The notes: generated from the sequence alone by a model not told the origin. 64,000 nucleotides of DNA from Limnanthes douglasii subsp. nivea (GCA_036936605.1 JAUPFV010000001.1:118366771-118430770), one strand, 5' to 3'. Shown: positions 13,102 through 26,093, counted from the first letter of the stretch. Program-made: numbers and translations.

Positions 13102-13365
13102 AAGGGTGCTGCTGTGCTTGGTAAATGGGTTGATAAATGTGACAAAGAACAAGTGCGTGGAATAGATCTTGTTACTGTTGATCACAGTAATGCCAAGGAC
13201 ATGGTAAAGATGGACAAAGCTGGGAAACCAATTCTTGACAAGAGCTGCAGCATTCAGATTCTCACCTCTCACACCCTTATGATGGTACCAGTTGCAATCA
13301 GCGGTAAACACGCCAATACTTTTGCAGTTTTTTCAATGTTTCAACGTTTTGAATTCGAGGTCTAA
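13102..13365 (+). pseudogene. Open frame of unknown origin fused to the eIF4A fragment
   Basis: The same frame continues for about 85 codons after the eIF4A match, with segments such as [20 protein letters not shown] and [19 protein letters not shown], and stops at 13365 before the right LTR. This does not correspond to eIF4A after motif I, and I do not recognise it. Its charged, lysine-rich make-up looks like real protein rather than random AT-rich translation. A second captured gene fragment is therefore possible. No function is assigned. Confidence 0.4.
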
Positions 13366-13386
13366 TTATTCCCAACCGGAGAAGGA

Positions 13387-13770
13387 TGATGTAGTGAAGA
13401 CTACGGACATACTGGTTTCTCGCTCATGTATTCGAATTGGGTGAAACAGGTACTCAAATCGAAGATTTCGACGAGCCCGTCAAATTTCAAAAATATTTGT
13501 AAAGCCTTCAAAAACTAGTTTTAATATTTTATCGTTAATTTTATTTATTTATTTTAGTTTAAATTATTTATGTAATTTACTTATTTGGAATTAGGGTTTT
13601 GGGTAGTGCTATACAAAGCATCTTATACCCTATTTTACCGTCAGACTTTGATGAATAAAAATTGAGAATTTTCTATGAGTCTTTGAGTCTCTTTTACTCT
13701 CTAACCTAGGGTTATGATTTCATATCTACTATTTTCTTTCTTCTACTTCCACTTCACCACCATATTAACT
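13387..13770 (+). repeat. Right LTR of the gypsy-type element
   Basis: Direct repeat of the segment at 11497-11904. It starts TGATGTAG immediately after a purine-rich tract. The 3' end is approximate and abuts the miniature LTR element that begins at 13773. Confidence 0.65.
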
Positions 13771-13772
13771 TA

Positions 13773-14867
13773 TGATGCGGCGGAAATCGAAGAAGAAGCA
13801 GTGATAGATGAAACATGATGAAACCATAACATAAGGGTAACAAAGATTGAAATTTTCAAAGATAAAAAATATATTATTCCAAAAACTTATTTAAAACATA
13901 AGGTATATGAGGCTTTATATAAGAGCTACTCAAAAATTTAAATTATAATACAAGGAAATAAAATAAAATCAAACCTTATTACAATTAAATTTGATTTAAA
14001 TAATATAAGATATTTGAATAAAATAAAATAAAAAAGGTTTTTTTTTTAACTTTTTGGCCTACAACATCCTCTCATGGTTGATAAGAATCCGTCCTCAAAT
14101 TCACAACACCATCACCATCAACAACCAAAATTATTTTATTTTATTTTATTTCAATTGTTACATTGGGGATTATAACTCTTGACCTTATGGGAATAAGATA
14201 AATGTTTCTCGAGTGTTCCTTATTCGAAATCATATTGAAGTCATCCGGTTGATGAAAAAAATTGGTTTCGAAAATCTTTTCATAGCATGAAGACAACATC
14301 CAGTTGATGAAAAAAATGGTTTTGAAAACTTTTTCATAACCTGAGACAACATCTCGATAAGCAAGTTTTACCTTGATCCGATGATTGGTTAATATGATCT
14401 TCTATCGAAACGCCTGGTGTGTTCCCACATACCAAACGATCTTCGAGATCTTCAAGACCATAGATGTTGTTCTCTTCTTTATATCTTGAATCAGATGAAA
14501 TCAGGATTCAGAAACATGTTTTCCCCGTAGTAGGAACTGATGCTCTGATACCAAACTGATGACGCGACGGAAATAGAAAAAGAAACAACAACAGATGAAA
14601 CCTTAATTCAAGGGTAACATGATGAAACCGTAATATAAGGGTAGCAAAGATTGAAATTTTCAAAGATAAAAATATATTATTCCAAAAACTTATTTAAAAC
14701 TTAAGGTATACGAGGCTTTATATAAGAGCTACTCAAAACCCTAAATTAGAATACAAGGAAATAAAATAAAATCAAACCTTATTACAATTAAATTTGATTT
14801 AAATAATTAATTTTTTTGAATAAAATAAAATAAAAAAGGTTGATTTTGGACTTTTTGGGCTACATCA
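13773..14867 (-). mobile_element. TRIM-like miniature LTR retrotransposon
   Basis: Two similar direct repeats, 13773-14066 and 14557-14867, enclose about 490 bp without coding capacity. On the minus strand they begin TGTTGTAG or TGATGTAG and end CATCA. Next to the right copy, 14541-14556 reads TGCTCTGATACCAAAC, the reverse complement of a TGGTATCAGAGC primer-binding site for initiator tRNA-Met. The minus-strand purine tract GAGAGGAT lies just inside the left copy. LTRs plus PBS plus no genes is the TRIM layout. The five flanking bases (ACTTA against CTTTA) are not a clean target duplication. The LTRs share long identical blocks, such as the AAATAAAATAAAATCAAACC tract. Confidence 0.8.
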
Positions 14868-15699
14868 CTTTACGTTTTCTTCAAACTATAATGATATGTG
14901 GTCTTTTTTTTGGCGAATGCAGATTGGCTTGATATCTTGATTCAACTTATGTTGAGTAGCAGAGTCTGCATAAGTTCTTTGTTGCTGTATTTTGATTGCT
15001 TTAGGAGTTTTTTCCGTTTTTGTTTTTTGGAATGCTTGGATGAAGGGATGATTGGAGAGATGGGCAACATTCACTAGATTGGTTTCTTATATGATTGCAG
15101 ATTGAATTCTTCATTTTTGGAGACGATAACAATTGGCAAGCAGCCAATAGGCCTAAAAAAAGGCTAAATGATAGATATGAAGTTGCTTAATGACCAAGAA
15201 TCACTTTCTTTGAGAGAAAGTTGCATCATTTATCAGATTGTATTCGAATTATTTATTGCCATATGTATTTTAATATGTGACTCTTTTGAAGAACTTTTTT
15301 GTTTCATATTGTAATAATTGTTTTTCTCGTTTCCTAATAGAGCGTCAATTATATATATTTCACTTTCGACCAATATAATACTTTACTCACCTTACAAGTT
15401 ATTAACTCCACCAATCAAATTTATCTTCTTTTATTTTTTTTCAAAATCATTATTACCTTTCTTAATATTGATGAAAAAACCTTAAACGACACATATCATG
15501 AAACGGAGGAACTAATCGCTTTTGAATTAGTGTAGTGACTAATTATTTTCGTGACAATATTTTAACTTTAAAATATTTGTATTTAGGTTTTTATTATTTA
15601 TTTTATATTAGTTAGTCTCATACGGAGTCACTATTTATTTTCGTGATAAATAGTTTTTTGACTATTTATTTTTATTAAAGTTAGTTTCTTAAAGAAACA
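14868..15699. other. AT-rich non-coding interval
   Basis: The only frame is a 62-codon minus-strand ORF (14886-15074) with no recognisable content. No gene, RNA or clear repeat was identified. Confidence 0.4.
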
Positions 15700-15895
15700 T
15701 GTGTGTGACTAATTATTTTTATCCAAATTGGATAGTCAATAGACTAAAACCAAATGATTTTTAGTCGATGGACTATATGCCACAAAAGTTGATAATCAAG
15801 GGTCTAAAACCAGATATTTTTAAGTCGAAAGGCTATCTCTCATGAAAATGGATAATCAATGGACTAATTATTGTTCAAAACCTCATATAATATAT
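15700..15895. repeat. MULE-like terminal-repeat remnant
   Basis: The stretch repeats a phrase of the type GATAGTCAATAGACTAAAACC or GATAATCAATGGACTAATTA and ends ATTGTTCAAAACCTCATATA. The end closely matches the right arm of the foldback element at 5421-5848 (ATTGTTCAAAGCCTCATATA). It is probably one arm of a related element; the partner arm and target duplication were not found. Confidence 0.5.
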
Positions 15896-16199
15896 AATCC
15901 ATATCTAACAAGGTTTCGTTAAAATTTTAAGATTAATCTATCGGTAACTATTTAACATCAAACTTATTTAACACTCAAGGTTTGATAAAACACGGATAAT
16001 ACATAGTTTTACCATCTAGTAGTTCGAAATACCCTTCAACTATTATTTTTCTTTGTTTTTTGTGTGTTTTTTATAATTTCATATATTATAAACCATAGCT
16101 CCAAAAACATATTTGAAAATACCATTGGTTTTGTTTTTTTAAGACGAACAAAACTAGATACATTAAAAATATTTTTTAAATTATTTTTTATTTTTTAGT
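15896..16199. other. AT-rich non-coding interval
   Basis: No gene or repeat with clear limits is visible in this stretch. Confidence 0.4.
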
Positions 16200-16560
16200 T
16201 GTTTAATTATTTGTAATTGGATTCAATTAAGTCCGGAAAAGAAACTGTATTTTAGTTGCGAAACTACGTGTAATTGGGTTGCTAAAAAGAAATAGTATTT
16301 CGTTATAGAATTACGTATAATTGGGTTGCAAAAAATAATTATGTTTAAGTTGTGGAATTATGTGCAAATGAGTTGTGTTAATAAGAAAAAAAAAGTTGTT
16401 AAATAGAACTTTGGTTACGATTTTTTTTTGTGAAATTACGTGAAATATGAACTACGTAAATAAAAAGAAAATAGTTTCGTAAATAGGACTTTGGTTACGA
16501 AATAAATTTGGAAACAACAATTGTGTTCTAGTTCAAAATTACGTGTAATTTGGTTGCTCA
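16200..16560. repeat. Degenerate tandem repeat with TACGTGTAATTGGGTTGC core
   Basis: A phrase resembling TTACGTGTAATTGGGTTGC recurs about every 50-120 bp: near 16264, 16310, 16355 (as TTATGTGCAAATGAGTTG), 16435 and 16541. AACTTTGGTTACGA occurs twice, near 16407 and 16486. The units are diverged and uneven in length. No coding sequence accompanies them. Confidence 0.5.
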
Positions 16561-17899
16561 ATTTTAATTTCATGTGGGTAACTTATCCAAATTTAATTAC
16601 CGCATATTAATTTAAAATATATAAATCATTAATAGTTATATGAGTCATATTTTCGACCAAGAATTCTTATTAATATCAATAAAATTTTAAAAAATAAAAA
16701 CAACATTTATGTGTTGCATATTTTTTTTATTTTCTCCTTTTGTCTTTTCTGTTAGACTTACTATTTCAAGTGATTGGTTGACTATGATTCTGTTTCTCTC
16801 TCAAAGACAAGAATTCTAACAAAATTTAGCTGTAACACATAGTATTCCAACTTCATCTTCTTCTTTAACACAATAAGTCTATTTCATATTACTTTCTCTT
16901 ACTTTTTTTCAACTCGAGAAATTCAAAACAAACATAATTTAGGGTTATTTATTAGGGATTATAGTGGGTTTTGCTTAATAAGGTTTCAACTTATAAAAAA
17001 TTAGATATTTTCTAATTTATTATTTCATATTTAATACTAATGTTGGAAAATACGCTACAAAGTCCTATTGCATATGGTTGTTTAAGAGTTGATTTTGGTA
17101 TTTGGTTTTCACAATGGTTGAAAATTAAAAAATATATGTCTTGCATACCACATTTACTTAGGTATGGCAGATAATTGATAATATTATATGTTGGTGGGTC
17201 ATCACTACCCTTTTTTGGGAAAGGTAAAGATTTATATTACTAGATAAAGAATCAGATAATTATCTTGTGAATGCGTTGACAAAATTAAGTTATTGATCAG
17301 GAGATGGAAAAAGACATCGACAAAATTGGCGACTGATGATATTCATAAAAGACAAAATTGACGGTGAAATGAGATGTTGTTGTCAACCATCGCTTCAAGA
17401 AAAAGTAAAAAAGATGATAGAAATAAATTAAAATGATAGAGAACTCAAAATAAATGTAACATATTACTAGATTATTCATGACGGTTAAGGAATAAAATGG
17501 TAATTTATGTAATAGATGGCTCAGACGTGTCAAAAGATACATGTGTCATCCATCTGGAATATTTAAAAACAAAGTAGTTATAAATATAATGTTTAATTAT
17601 TATAAAATAGGTTTATTCTTTTATTAATAATACTACATGTATAATTTTTTTATTATTATTTCTAGTATTATCCATTTGGCAATATTGTAAGAAAGAAATT
17701 CCCTCATCATTTTTGGCCCCGTCTGTTGGAAACTTTCTTCAACAAAATTATTTGTTTCACCAAATGGTGACGACGAGATTAGGAGTGGATACATGATCAC
17801 TTGGAGGAAACACTCATGGATCTCAAACAATTAATTCTCAAATTGTATATTCGCCAACTTGTGGGAACAACATTATGCAAAGAATTCTGATGGTTATAC
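16561..17899. other. AT-rich non-coding interval
   Basis: Two short minus-strand frames (17297-17542, 17633-17830) have low-complexity hydrophobic translations and are not credible genes. No structural RNA or bounded repeat is visible. Confidence 0.4.
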
Positions 17900-20560
17900 A
17901 AGAAACATCAGGAACAAAACTTTAAATTTAAGAAAATAGTCCTATGCAAGGAATAACATGGAATGTGATAGCTAGTCCAATGGTAACAGTGGTACCACGA
18001 CAAGACGTAGTAGTGAATGTTAGGGATGTTTAAAATTTGTCGGTGGATCCCAAGTAATCAATCTATTTCTATTTTTCATGCTTTAAAATTGTAATTAAGT
18101 GAGTTAATATTTGGAAACCTTAAGGACTAAATAAATTATAAAACCAACGAAATGAAGAAAGTTATAATTGGTTTAAGTTAATAATTAGAATGTTACAACT
18201 GATTACCAAAAAATTACGTTTTGAGATGACGTAAATCCAGCTGAAAAATGAATAAGGATGAATTAGTTCGTGAAGAGAATATTTGATTTTAAGGAAGAAG
18301 AATGTATGAGTTACATTGTTGAGTCAAGTAATGAAACATCGTCAAAAGAGAATTAAAGTAAAAAAACTATTTAAAGAGAATCAAAAGAATGATATAAGAC
18401 AAAAAATGGTTATGTATATTTTGGTTGAATTCACTAACGCAAAGGATCTTGATAAGAAAATTACCAAATAAATTTGACCCTTACAGGTTGAAAAAATATG
18501 ATGAAACAACAGATTTGGAGTATCACCTAGATCAATTTTAAAATATTATATTAGGATTCAATCCAGACAATACCTTACTATGGTGAGTTTTTAGTATAAT
18601 TAAAATGGATGACACTAGCTTGGTTTAACAACTTCAGGATCAATTGATAGTTTTGTTAAACTATGAGCATCATTCCATTTCTTAGAAAGCATTAAAGCGT
18701 GAAGAAAACCATATCATTAATCTATTTCAAAAGTTTGAAGAATCCTTAAAGGGTTATGTTCAAAGGTTTATAAAAAATGAATGTTTTGGAAGGTTGCAGT
18801 GAGAATGTGGCTCTAGTGATATTTAAAAGAGGTTTGCCTTGTGATAGTAGTTTGTTAGAATATTTGATCAAATTTCACGTGGGTTGTATGAGAGATTGTT
18901 TGGCAAGAACGAAGATGTATATCAAAGTGGAAGACATGAGGAAATGAGTGATATTACAAATTAAGATGGCAGAAAAATAAGGGAATCACTAGAAAATAAG
19001 AGAACGTATGTTAAAAAGATTTTTGAGGTTGCAAGGGGTTTTGTGAGTAGACACTGATTTTCCTATTATGATAACCCAAACCGATGGTATACTCAGTTGA
19101 GTGCACCTGCAATGATCGTTTATGATAAGAAAAGAGACCAATTAAACTATTGAACTCCTAAAATTATATTTACATCGGTTAATGAAAAAAACCATGAATA
19201 TTATAGTGTATATCACAATGATCATAAACATTCAACCGGGAAGGGGGGTTGATGTTTTTAACTGACAGATGAAATTCAAAGAGTGATTAATAATGAGAAA
19301 TTGGTGAAATTCATTAATGAAAAAGAGTAAGAAAAAAAAGAATGAAAGGTAAATGTGCAAATATCTAAAAGATATAATAAAGATAAGCAATAAGAATTAT
19401 GTATTATTTTTAGGGAGATATGTTATCGGGAGCTACTAATTCATCAAGAAAAAAGATATAGGAAAGATACGAAGGTTCATCTAGTCAATGAGTCATCCTT
19501 GTATTTGCATCAAAATCCAACTTAACCTTGTTATTTATTGATGATGAATTAAAGGGATTGTTGACACCTCATAATGATGTTTTATTGGTTGCTATTATAA
19601 TATATTGGATAATAATGAAAAGGGTAATGGTCGATATTAGAAGTTCAACTAATATATTTTACAAAATAAGATATGAACGAATGATAGAAGTTGCACAATT
19701 TAAGAAAACTAACAGAAATTTTAATTAGTTTCGTTGGTCGGTCAACTGATTGTGTCGAGGAAGTGGATTTAGATGTATCCATCAGGAAAGGGAAAATAGA
19801 GAACACTATGACTATATTTGTCATGATCATTACTGCTATGAGTTTCTATATTGTTATTTTAGAGATTTTTGGTTTACGAGTTAAAAAGATAGTAGCGTCA
19901 TCCTAACATTAATATATCAGGCTTGTAATTAATTGGAAAATAGAAGTAAATTGAGGAACTTAATGGACATGTAGAATTGTTACTATATGCCATTGGCTCC
20001 AGAAAAATATAGTATCATAATAGTAACACGAATATTTTTGGGATGTGTTGATGGTAAAAACATTATAACCCCTAATATTGATAATTCAAAGTAATGATGG
20101 AAATAGTACATCAAAGAAAATTATGTTTTAAAAATAGATGATAATAAAGTGAACAATTAATTAGATATATATATATTTATAATTTAATTTTGTATTCAAG
20201 AAAAATACAATGAGTCAATTCGATTTTATAAAAAAATGATTTGAAAGATGAAAAATAAAATGTCCAAGCCGATGGGTTTCATATATAATACTAATGAAGC
20301 CGGTGTTATTCATGGGGGATTCGATATCAAGTAATATATTAAAATTATATTATTTTACTACTAATAACAAAGCAAAATATAAATCCATGAAAGATGGGAT
20401 AAGATTAGCTTGAATTTGTGAAGCAAAATTATTTCGATTAATTATCAACATTCTTATTTTTTTGTTGGTTATTTTCAAAGATATTAAAAAAAGAAGATAA
20501 ATTAAGTATTAAAACGGCTTAAAAAGGTTTTGTATGAGCGAGTGTTAGAGGTTGATAGTA
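17900..20560 (+). pseudogene. Heavily decayed Ty3/gypsy element (gag, protease and RNase H traces)
   Basis: Three domains survive in order on the plus strand. At about 18470-18860 the frame reads FDPYRLKKYDETTDLEYHLD and later FQKFEESLKGYVQRF, a retrotransposon gag pattern. At about 19420-19760 GGATNSSRK, then LLFIDDELKGLLTPHNDVLL and KRVMVDIRSSTNIFYKI match the gypsy protease region, where a VDxGSSADIL motif is expected; here the GS is changed to RS. At about 20355-20460 TTNNKAKYKSMKDGIRLA resembles the gypsy RNase H motif (ATNNxAEYEALIAGL). Stops break every domain, no reverse transcriptase is visible between them, and no LTR pair was found. Limits are approximate. Confidence 0.7.
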
Positions 20561-20699
20561 AATAATTTTTTTTTTCTATAGTGTGATCGTATAAAATATA
20601 GTAGTTATCTTTATTAAGTGATGAAGTTTTGTTGTTAGATAATTTACAATATTGAGTATTATGTTTTTAAATTGCAAAATATATTGTCCTTGATGGAGT

Positions 20700-21775
20700 T
20701 TTATATAATAAAATATACAGCGAACATTACTAAGATATTTTTCAAGTCTTTGGTTTTGAATTTTTTTTATCGACTTTTAATAGTAAAGGTTCTCTTGTTG
20801 ATGGTTTTTCTAATGAAAAGATGGTGCCTATAATCGTTACCAAGAATTTTGTTGGTATCAATGTCTTGTTAGTTGTAACCTTTAAATGTTGTACTGTGAG
20901 TGGTTACTGGTTCTCATTTGGTGGTATGCCTAGAACCAATCTTACAAGTGTGATGTTGAACATACTTCTTAACAACCATACAACCATAAGTATATCAAAT
21001 GATGCATAAAGTCTCAATTGACATCCCTTTGCAACTTTTTAATCGTAATAAAAAATTACTTTTTATCTACTATTTTGCATATATTTGAAGGTAAACCCAT
21101 GGCATAAAGCAAACCGAGATATAGCTAATTTTAAAGCTATAACACCTTCTTCAAAAACTTGCTCAACATCTTTAATTTCATCAACCTAACCAACAGTGGC
21201 AAGTTGTTTTTTATTATGACAAAAAATACCAAAATATTTTCCCTACTAACAAAATGTTCATTAGAAGCTTTAAATAAACTTAAATAAGTTTTTCGAACAT
21301 TTTATTCAACAAAAACATCAATTTATATGTCAACAACTGATAACGTACCAACACAATTCCCATAATTACTTCAAAGACTATTCTTAAGGTCAGTGTAATA
21401 GTATCTTAATATCAAATTACCTCTAACCAATTCATCTCATTTACTTAAAATAAAATTAAGAATACATTTAAAATCTTCAAACGACCAAGATTAAGGATTA
21501 CAATTTTACCATTTAGTTAAAGAATACAAGATCGAGTCCTAGACATTGTGTACCTCTATTTGACAGTTCAAAAATAAAAATGAATATGTAATTTGCATCT
21601 CACAATTGAAAACTTACAATATAATTCACATCTCGCATTAAATTTTCCAAAGGTGTCACATTTCATATTTACTTCATACATTGTTTTACATTTAAAAAAG
21701 TCATATGTTTTAGATCTCGTATATCAAATAAATAAAGATTCACATCTCGCAACTACTATACATATACTTCATTTT
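20700..21775 (-). pseudogene. MULE transposase N-terminal region, copy 1 (uninterrupted)
   Basis: Minus-strand frames give VEQVFEEGVIALKLAISRFA, then HGFTFKYMQNSR, then LRLYASFD and a KKYVQHHTCK-like block. Spacing and content fit the DNA-binding N-terminus of Mutator-like transposases (AI.xYA.xxGF.F, C.WRLYA, HTC). Sequence to about 21775 continues as a 5' part shared with copy 2, including CACATCTCGCAACTACTATAC. It is full of stops. It has no insertion where copy 2 carries hAT-like elements, so it serves as an empty-site reference. Confidence 0.7.
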
Positions 21776-24700
21776 TCTTTCAATTTTGTTTTTAAAGGTT
21801 TAACATTTCATTATTAAAGGTTTCATAGTTAAAATTCAGTGTGGTAAACGACTCTTCAATACATAAATCAAAATCACTTGTGTTTCAGAAAAATAAATAA
21901 AAACACAAAAAACCTTACTTAAAACACAAATTCCATAAAACAACCCACAATGTAACTTTAAATCTAACTCATCAAGAAAATTGCACAAAACTTAGAAAAC
22001 TAAAAAATAAAACTAAATACTAAAAACTGAAGAAAAAAAACATCGAATTCGATTTCCATAGGAAACCTAAAACGTTGAATTTGATTTCCATAAGAAATTG
22101 CATGAAAACACACTTAGAATAGAACCCTAAACCAATTAATTCGATTTCCCAAGAATAAAATTTAGAATAAATAAAATCAACGAGAGGAAGATGAGTTTCC
22201 CAGCTGAAGAACGCGAATAATGTTAATGCTTATTAGGTTTAAGGTTTTAAAAAGAGAAACAACAGAAAAAAAATCATAAATTTATGACCTTATGTACTTC
22301 ATTAAGTGTATTTGGTTTATTAAAAAAATAGATTATATGTGGTAAGTAGCAAAATTAGTTGGCTCTTATGTAGTAGCAAATGATAGTTGGAATAGTAAGT
22401 GAATAATATGTTTGATTTTGGATAGTTATTGGTAGTTAACTCAGTTTAATATCCAACAATGATAAAAATACTTTAAACTATTTCTTGAATAATATTATAC
22501 ACAATTCTGAACAAAAATATGTTTTTAAAGACCTTATATTTTTTTTAATTATAATTAAAAAAATCATTGTATTTATTTTTATGAGATAAATCAAACCAAG
22601 ATTTTACCTAGTAATGCTTGTTAATATCTTTTTGCAACATAACCTAGTAATAATTTTATCTTGTGTCTTGCATGTAGTTGATTATGAGTTAATCTCGTAC
22701 AGAGTTGGTTATACTTGATCTCGCATGTCGTATTTTTCATCTTACATATCCCATCCCGCATATAGTTATACTAATTAAATTTTTGTATTTTTATAGGAAC
22801 AAATAACCAAAGTTGTTAAAACTAAAATAGATCAAAGAGTAATGCATGTTGTTATATTGTTGATCATGTTAGCCTGCTCCAAATTGTTATTTTCAACATC
22901 CAGGAATGTATTGGCTTTACAAGGTTTTTATACAACGTAGACCTAAAAAACGTAAAAAAAAACTATGATTGAGTTGGAGAAATAAAGAACACGCTTGTGA
23001 TATCAATAAAGAGTAGTCATGAAACAAAACTTGACAAAATCGTTAAATGTGTTTTTCTATTAGTGGTCAATATCTTACTTTGTTTTTAAACGAACAAAAA
23101 ATGGTAAATATAATAATTTGTTACACGTTAAATATAGTCATTCATAATGGAACACACAACCATTGGTGAAAGATAAGTTATATGATGAATAATATTTAGA
23201 TACTACAAATGGATGTGAATTGATTCAAAATCGAATATGGATTTGATTCAATCTATATAGAAATATACAAATGATAATTTATGATTAATTTATTCAACAA
23301 ATATATCACATCTTGTAATTCACATTTGTTTAAACCTTGTACAACCTCTCGCAATTCATATTTATCTGTAAAAAATGTGTATAATCTTGGATTTACTTAT
23401 ATATTTGAATTTTTCTAAGGTTTAGATGGATAATTAGCTCTAACAAATACTGGAGAAGAGGAATATGATGAGGATGTCCAAAAATAAAAACATGTTGGTG
23501 GGGAGGGCCAAAAATAATAATAAGAAGAAGATATGTTTAGAGAAGATAATACCTATGATTTGATAGATGATAGAGCTTAAAATTTGATTAAAATTGAAGA
23601 GCCAACCAATCATGTAAGACAAGAAGAAAATGACAATTACTCTTTTGATGAAGATATGACTCTTAAAATATACATCATTCAGCAACGAATGACTAAATCA
23701 ACTACACAAACTAATTCAATTGCAAGTAATAAAATTTACAACTATAAATGTTACTATTACACGATCGATAAAATATACTGAATATGCACCAATAACTACT
23801 ATTTGTAAACAAAACTACTGCTAAATTAAATATATATGTTGCTAGTACACATATAAGAAATTTGGTATCTAAGTTTCTTAGAAATCTAAAGAAAGCTAAA
23901 ATGTTGATAAATAAAAAGAAAATTTCAGTAAATATAATGAAAAAAATCTACCATTTAAGAGTATATAATAGACGTTTGAAAAGATTATTGTTCAAAGAAA
24001 ATGTAAGAATCTATTATTGTTGGTATATTGCGCTTCAGTTTTAGGTCAGTCTATCATGTAGTTCGCTACGCATTGTTTCACATTTTACATATCGTATCTT
24101 GCATCCCTCATTTATGAATAATCTTTCATTTAGTGCACGCATTTTGATACGCATTATCTTATATCCCACATATTGTATTTAATTTTATATCGCATCTCTA
24201 TATTCATATTTAGTAATTGCATGATTCTCCCCATTCACATTTAATATTTCTTTGTCTCGTATCTCGCATTTAATAATGTGCCAAGTTTCAATTTTTTCAT
24301 GTGTGATATATATGGTATTGCATTTTGCATGTAATTTACGGATTTGTGTTTTTCTTAAACCTATAACTTACAGGTGGAATACCTCGAAAAAAATCTTATT
24401 TTAGTAAAACCCAAAATGAAGATGAAGAGTCTAAAAAATATCCCACTATAACAAAATAGAACTGGCTTCACACTTTTCATCTAGTGGGTTATGCCTTCTC
24501 TCACATATCACATCTATAATTCATATTGATTTTGTATTTTATAAGTTTATTGAAGTTTTTTATTTAATCAATAAAAAACAAAAATGTCTAAAAATTACTA
24601 AGAGAAATATAAAAACATTACTCAAGAATAATATATATCAAATTATAGAAGCATTGATAACAAAAAGTATCGAATTACATTGATCTTACAAAATTTCTTG

Positions 24701-25660
24701 GTATAACCGTTTATTATGACCGAATTTCGAACAACGAGTACACTTTATCTTTCGTAAATTAATGCTAATATATGTAAACTAAAATACTGTTTAATATTAT
24801 TTGTAAAAGTATCACATAAGGTATAAGTCATGGAACCGTAATGCTTGCCTTTGGAAGAATCACATGCATATTTGTTAGAGGTAAATTATTACAAAAACTA
24901 ATAGCTTTAAGACCTTATTTATTAATAAGTTATTCCATATATTCAATGTACATGCTCTGAGGCGGGGGTATAAACACATTATTTAAACCCATGTACCATC
25001 GTAACCCTAAATTTTACGGATGAACTACTCAAAACATATTTCAAATTTCCAACAAGATGAACTATATGGTATGCATGATAAAAATTTAAAACCAAATCAA
25101 TAACAACATTAACTATACATAAGTGATGATCTGAAATTAATATGATTTGACAATCCAACAAGTGGGGTTTCAACATCTCTAGAAATCATAGCCAATTATC
25201 ACAATCTTCTAACCCAACAATAACAAATGTAACATAAACATTCTTGCAAAGTTATAAAATAAGAACAATATAAATCACATCATTATTAGAGTATCACACA
25301 AGTCGTGTATACTATAAGATATAATATCACATTTCACATATATTATTTGGTTTAGTCTCGCATGTTGCGTACATAATATAATATGGTCTCGCAGTTAGAA
25401 ATTAATATATAACACTGTATTACATCATATTTCATATTTCTCATCCAATATATGACGAGGTCTCACATTTCGTATCTAAAAAATAAAGAATTATGTTTTG
25501 TAATTTAAAACAATAGAGAATAAAAATCACCCTATTTAGCTATGGAAAATAGCAATACTCCTTATGTTTCCCCGCAAAAAATATTTTGTTAATAAATAAA
25601 AATAGATGAAAAAAATCGAAACCTTAGAGACAAAAACCTAATACTATGAAAACCCGCTTA
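21776..25660. other. Long AT-rich non-coding interval with scattered TCTCGCAT motifs
   Basis: No gene or element with clear ends is visible. Words of the type TCTCGCAT, TCTCACAT and TCTTGCAT recur (for example near 22720, 24265 and 25357) and resemble words in the flanking MULE 5' parts (21630, 21747). The short frames at 23440-23685, 23584-23781, 23862-24044 and 24979-25176 have low-complexity translations and are not credible genes. Confidence 0.45.
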
Positions 25661-26093
25661 AAGATGTTGGTTTATAGAGTATACTCAAGTGCGTAGTCAC
25701 TTATAATATCAAGACTCTTCAATGATTTGAAGTCCCTCTTAATTGGTTCAAAAAAGTATAAGTATATTCATAAATAACCATCTTATTTTGCTTTAACTCA
25801 ATCCATAAAAGACGGTATGAGATATCTAAACCGTACTACTCATTTTTAACATGCGATTTTACACTTTTAGCTGTAAGATCGAGTTTGGTCCTAATACAAT
25901 CATGTATCTCATTAACAATGAAATTAAATGTTAAATGAATCTTACTTCCTTTACCAAAACCAGTCCTACGTGTTGGACGTACTTCTTAATGACCATAAAG
26001 TTAGTAGACATATCAAATGATGCATAAAGTCTCCATAAACTTCCTTTTAAGACTTTTTCTGGCAATAAACAATTATTTTTTATCTACTATTAT

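Larger units (their letters stand above)
11497..13770 (+). mobile_element. Short Ty3/gypsy-type LTR element with captured host sequence
   Basis: Two diverged direct repeats act as LTRs, at about 11497-11904 and about 13387-13770. Both begin TGATGTAG and share CATACTGGT, GGTACTCAA, GAAGATTTCGA and a promoter-like stretch with TATAAAGC (11747) or TACAAAGC (13611). A purine-rich tract (GGAGAAGGA) precedes the right copy, as expected for a plus-strand polypurine tract. The internal region is only about 1.4 kb. It holds an aspartic protease remnant and a fragment of eIF4A but no reverse transcriptase, so the element is non-autonomous. LTR ends are uncertain by about 10 bp, and no clean target duplication was found. 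Confidence 0.7.

Noticed and set aside
17297..17830. Minus-strand frames of 65-81 codons as membrane proteins
   Set aside because: The hydrophobic composition follows from T-rich sequence; there is no conserved start context, neighbour or homologous feature.
23440..25176. Several 60-80 codon frames in AT-rich DNA
   Set aside because: Their translations are low-complexity, hydrophobic or lysine/asparagine-rich with no motif, as expected by chance in AT-rich sequence.
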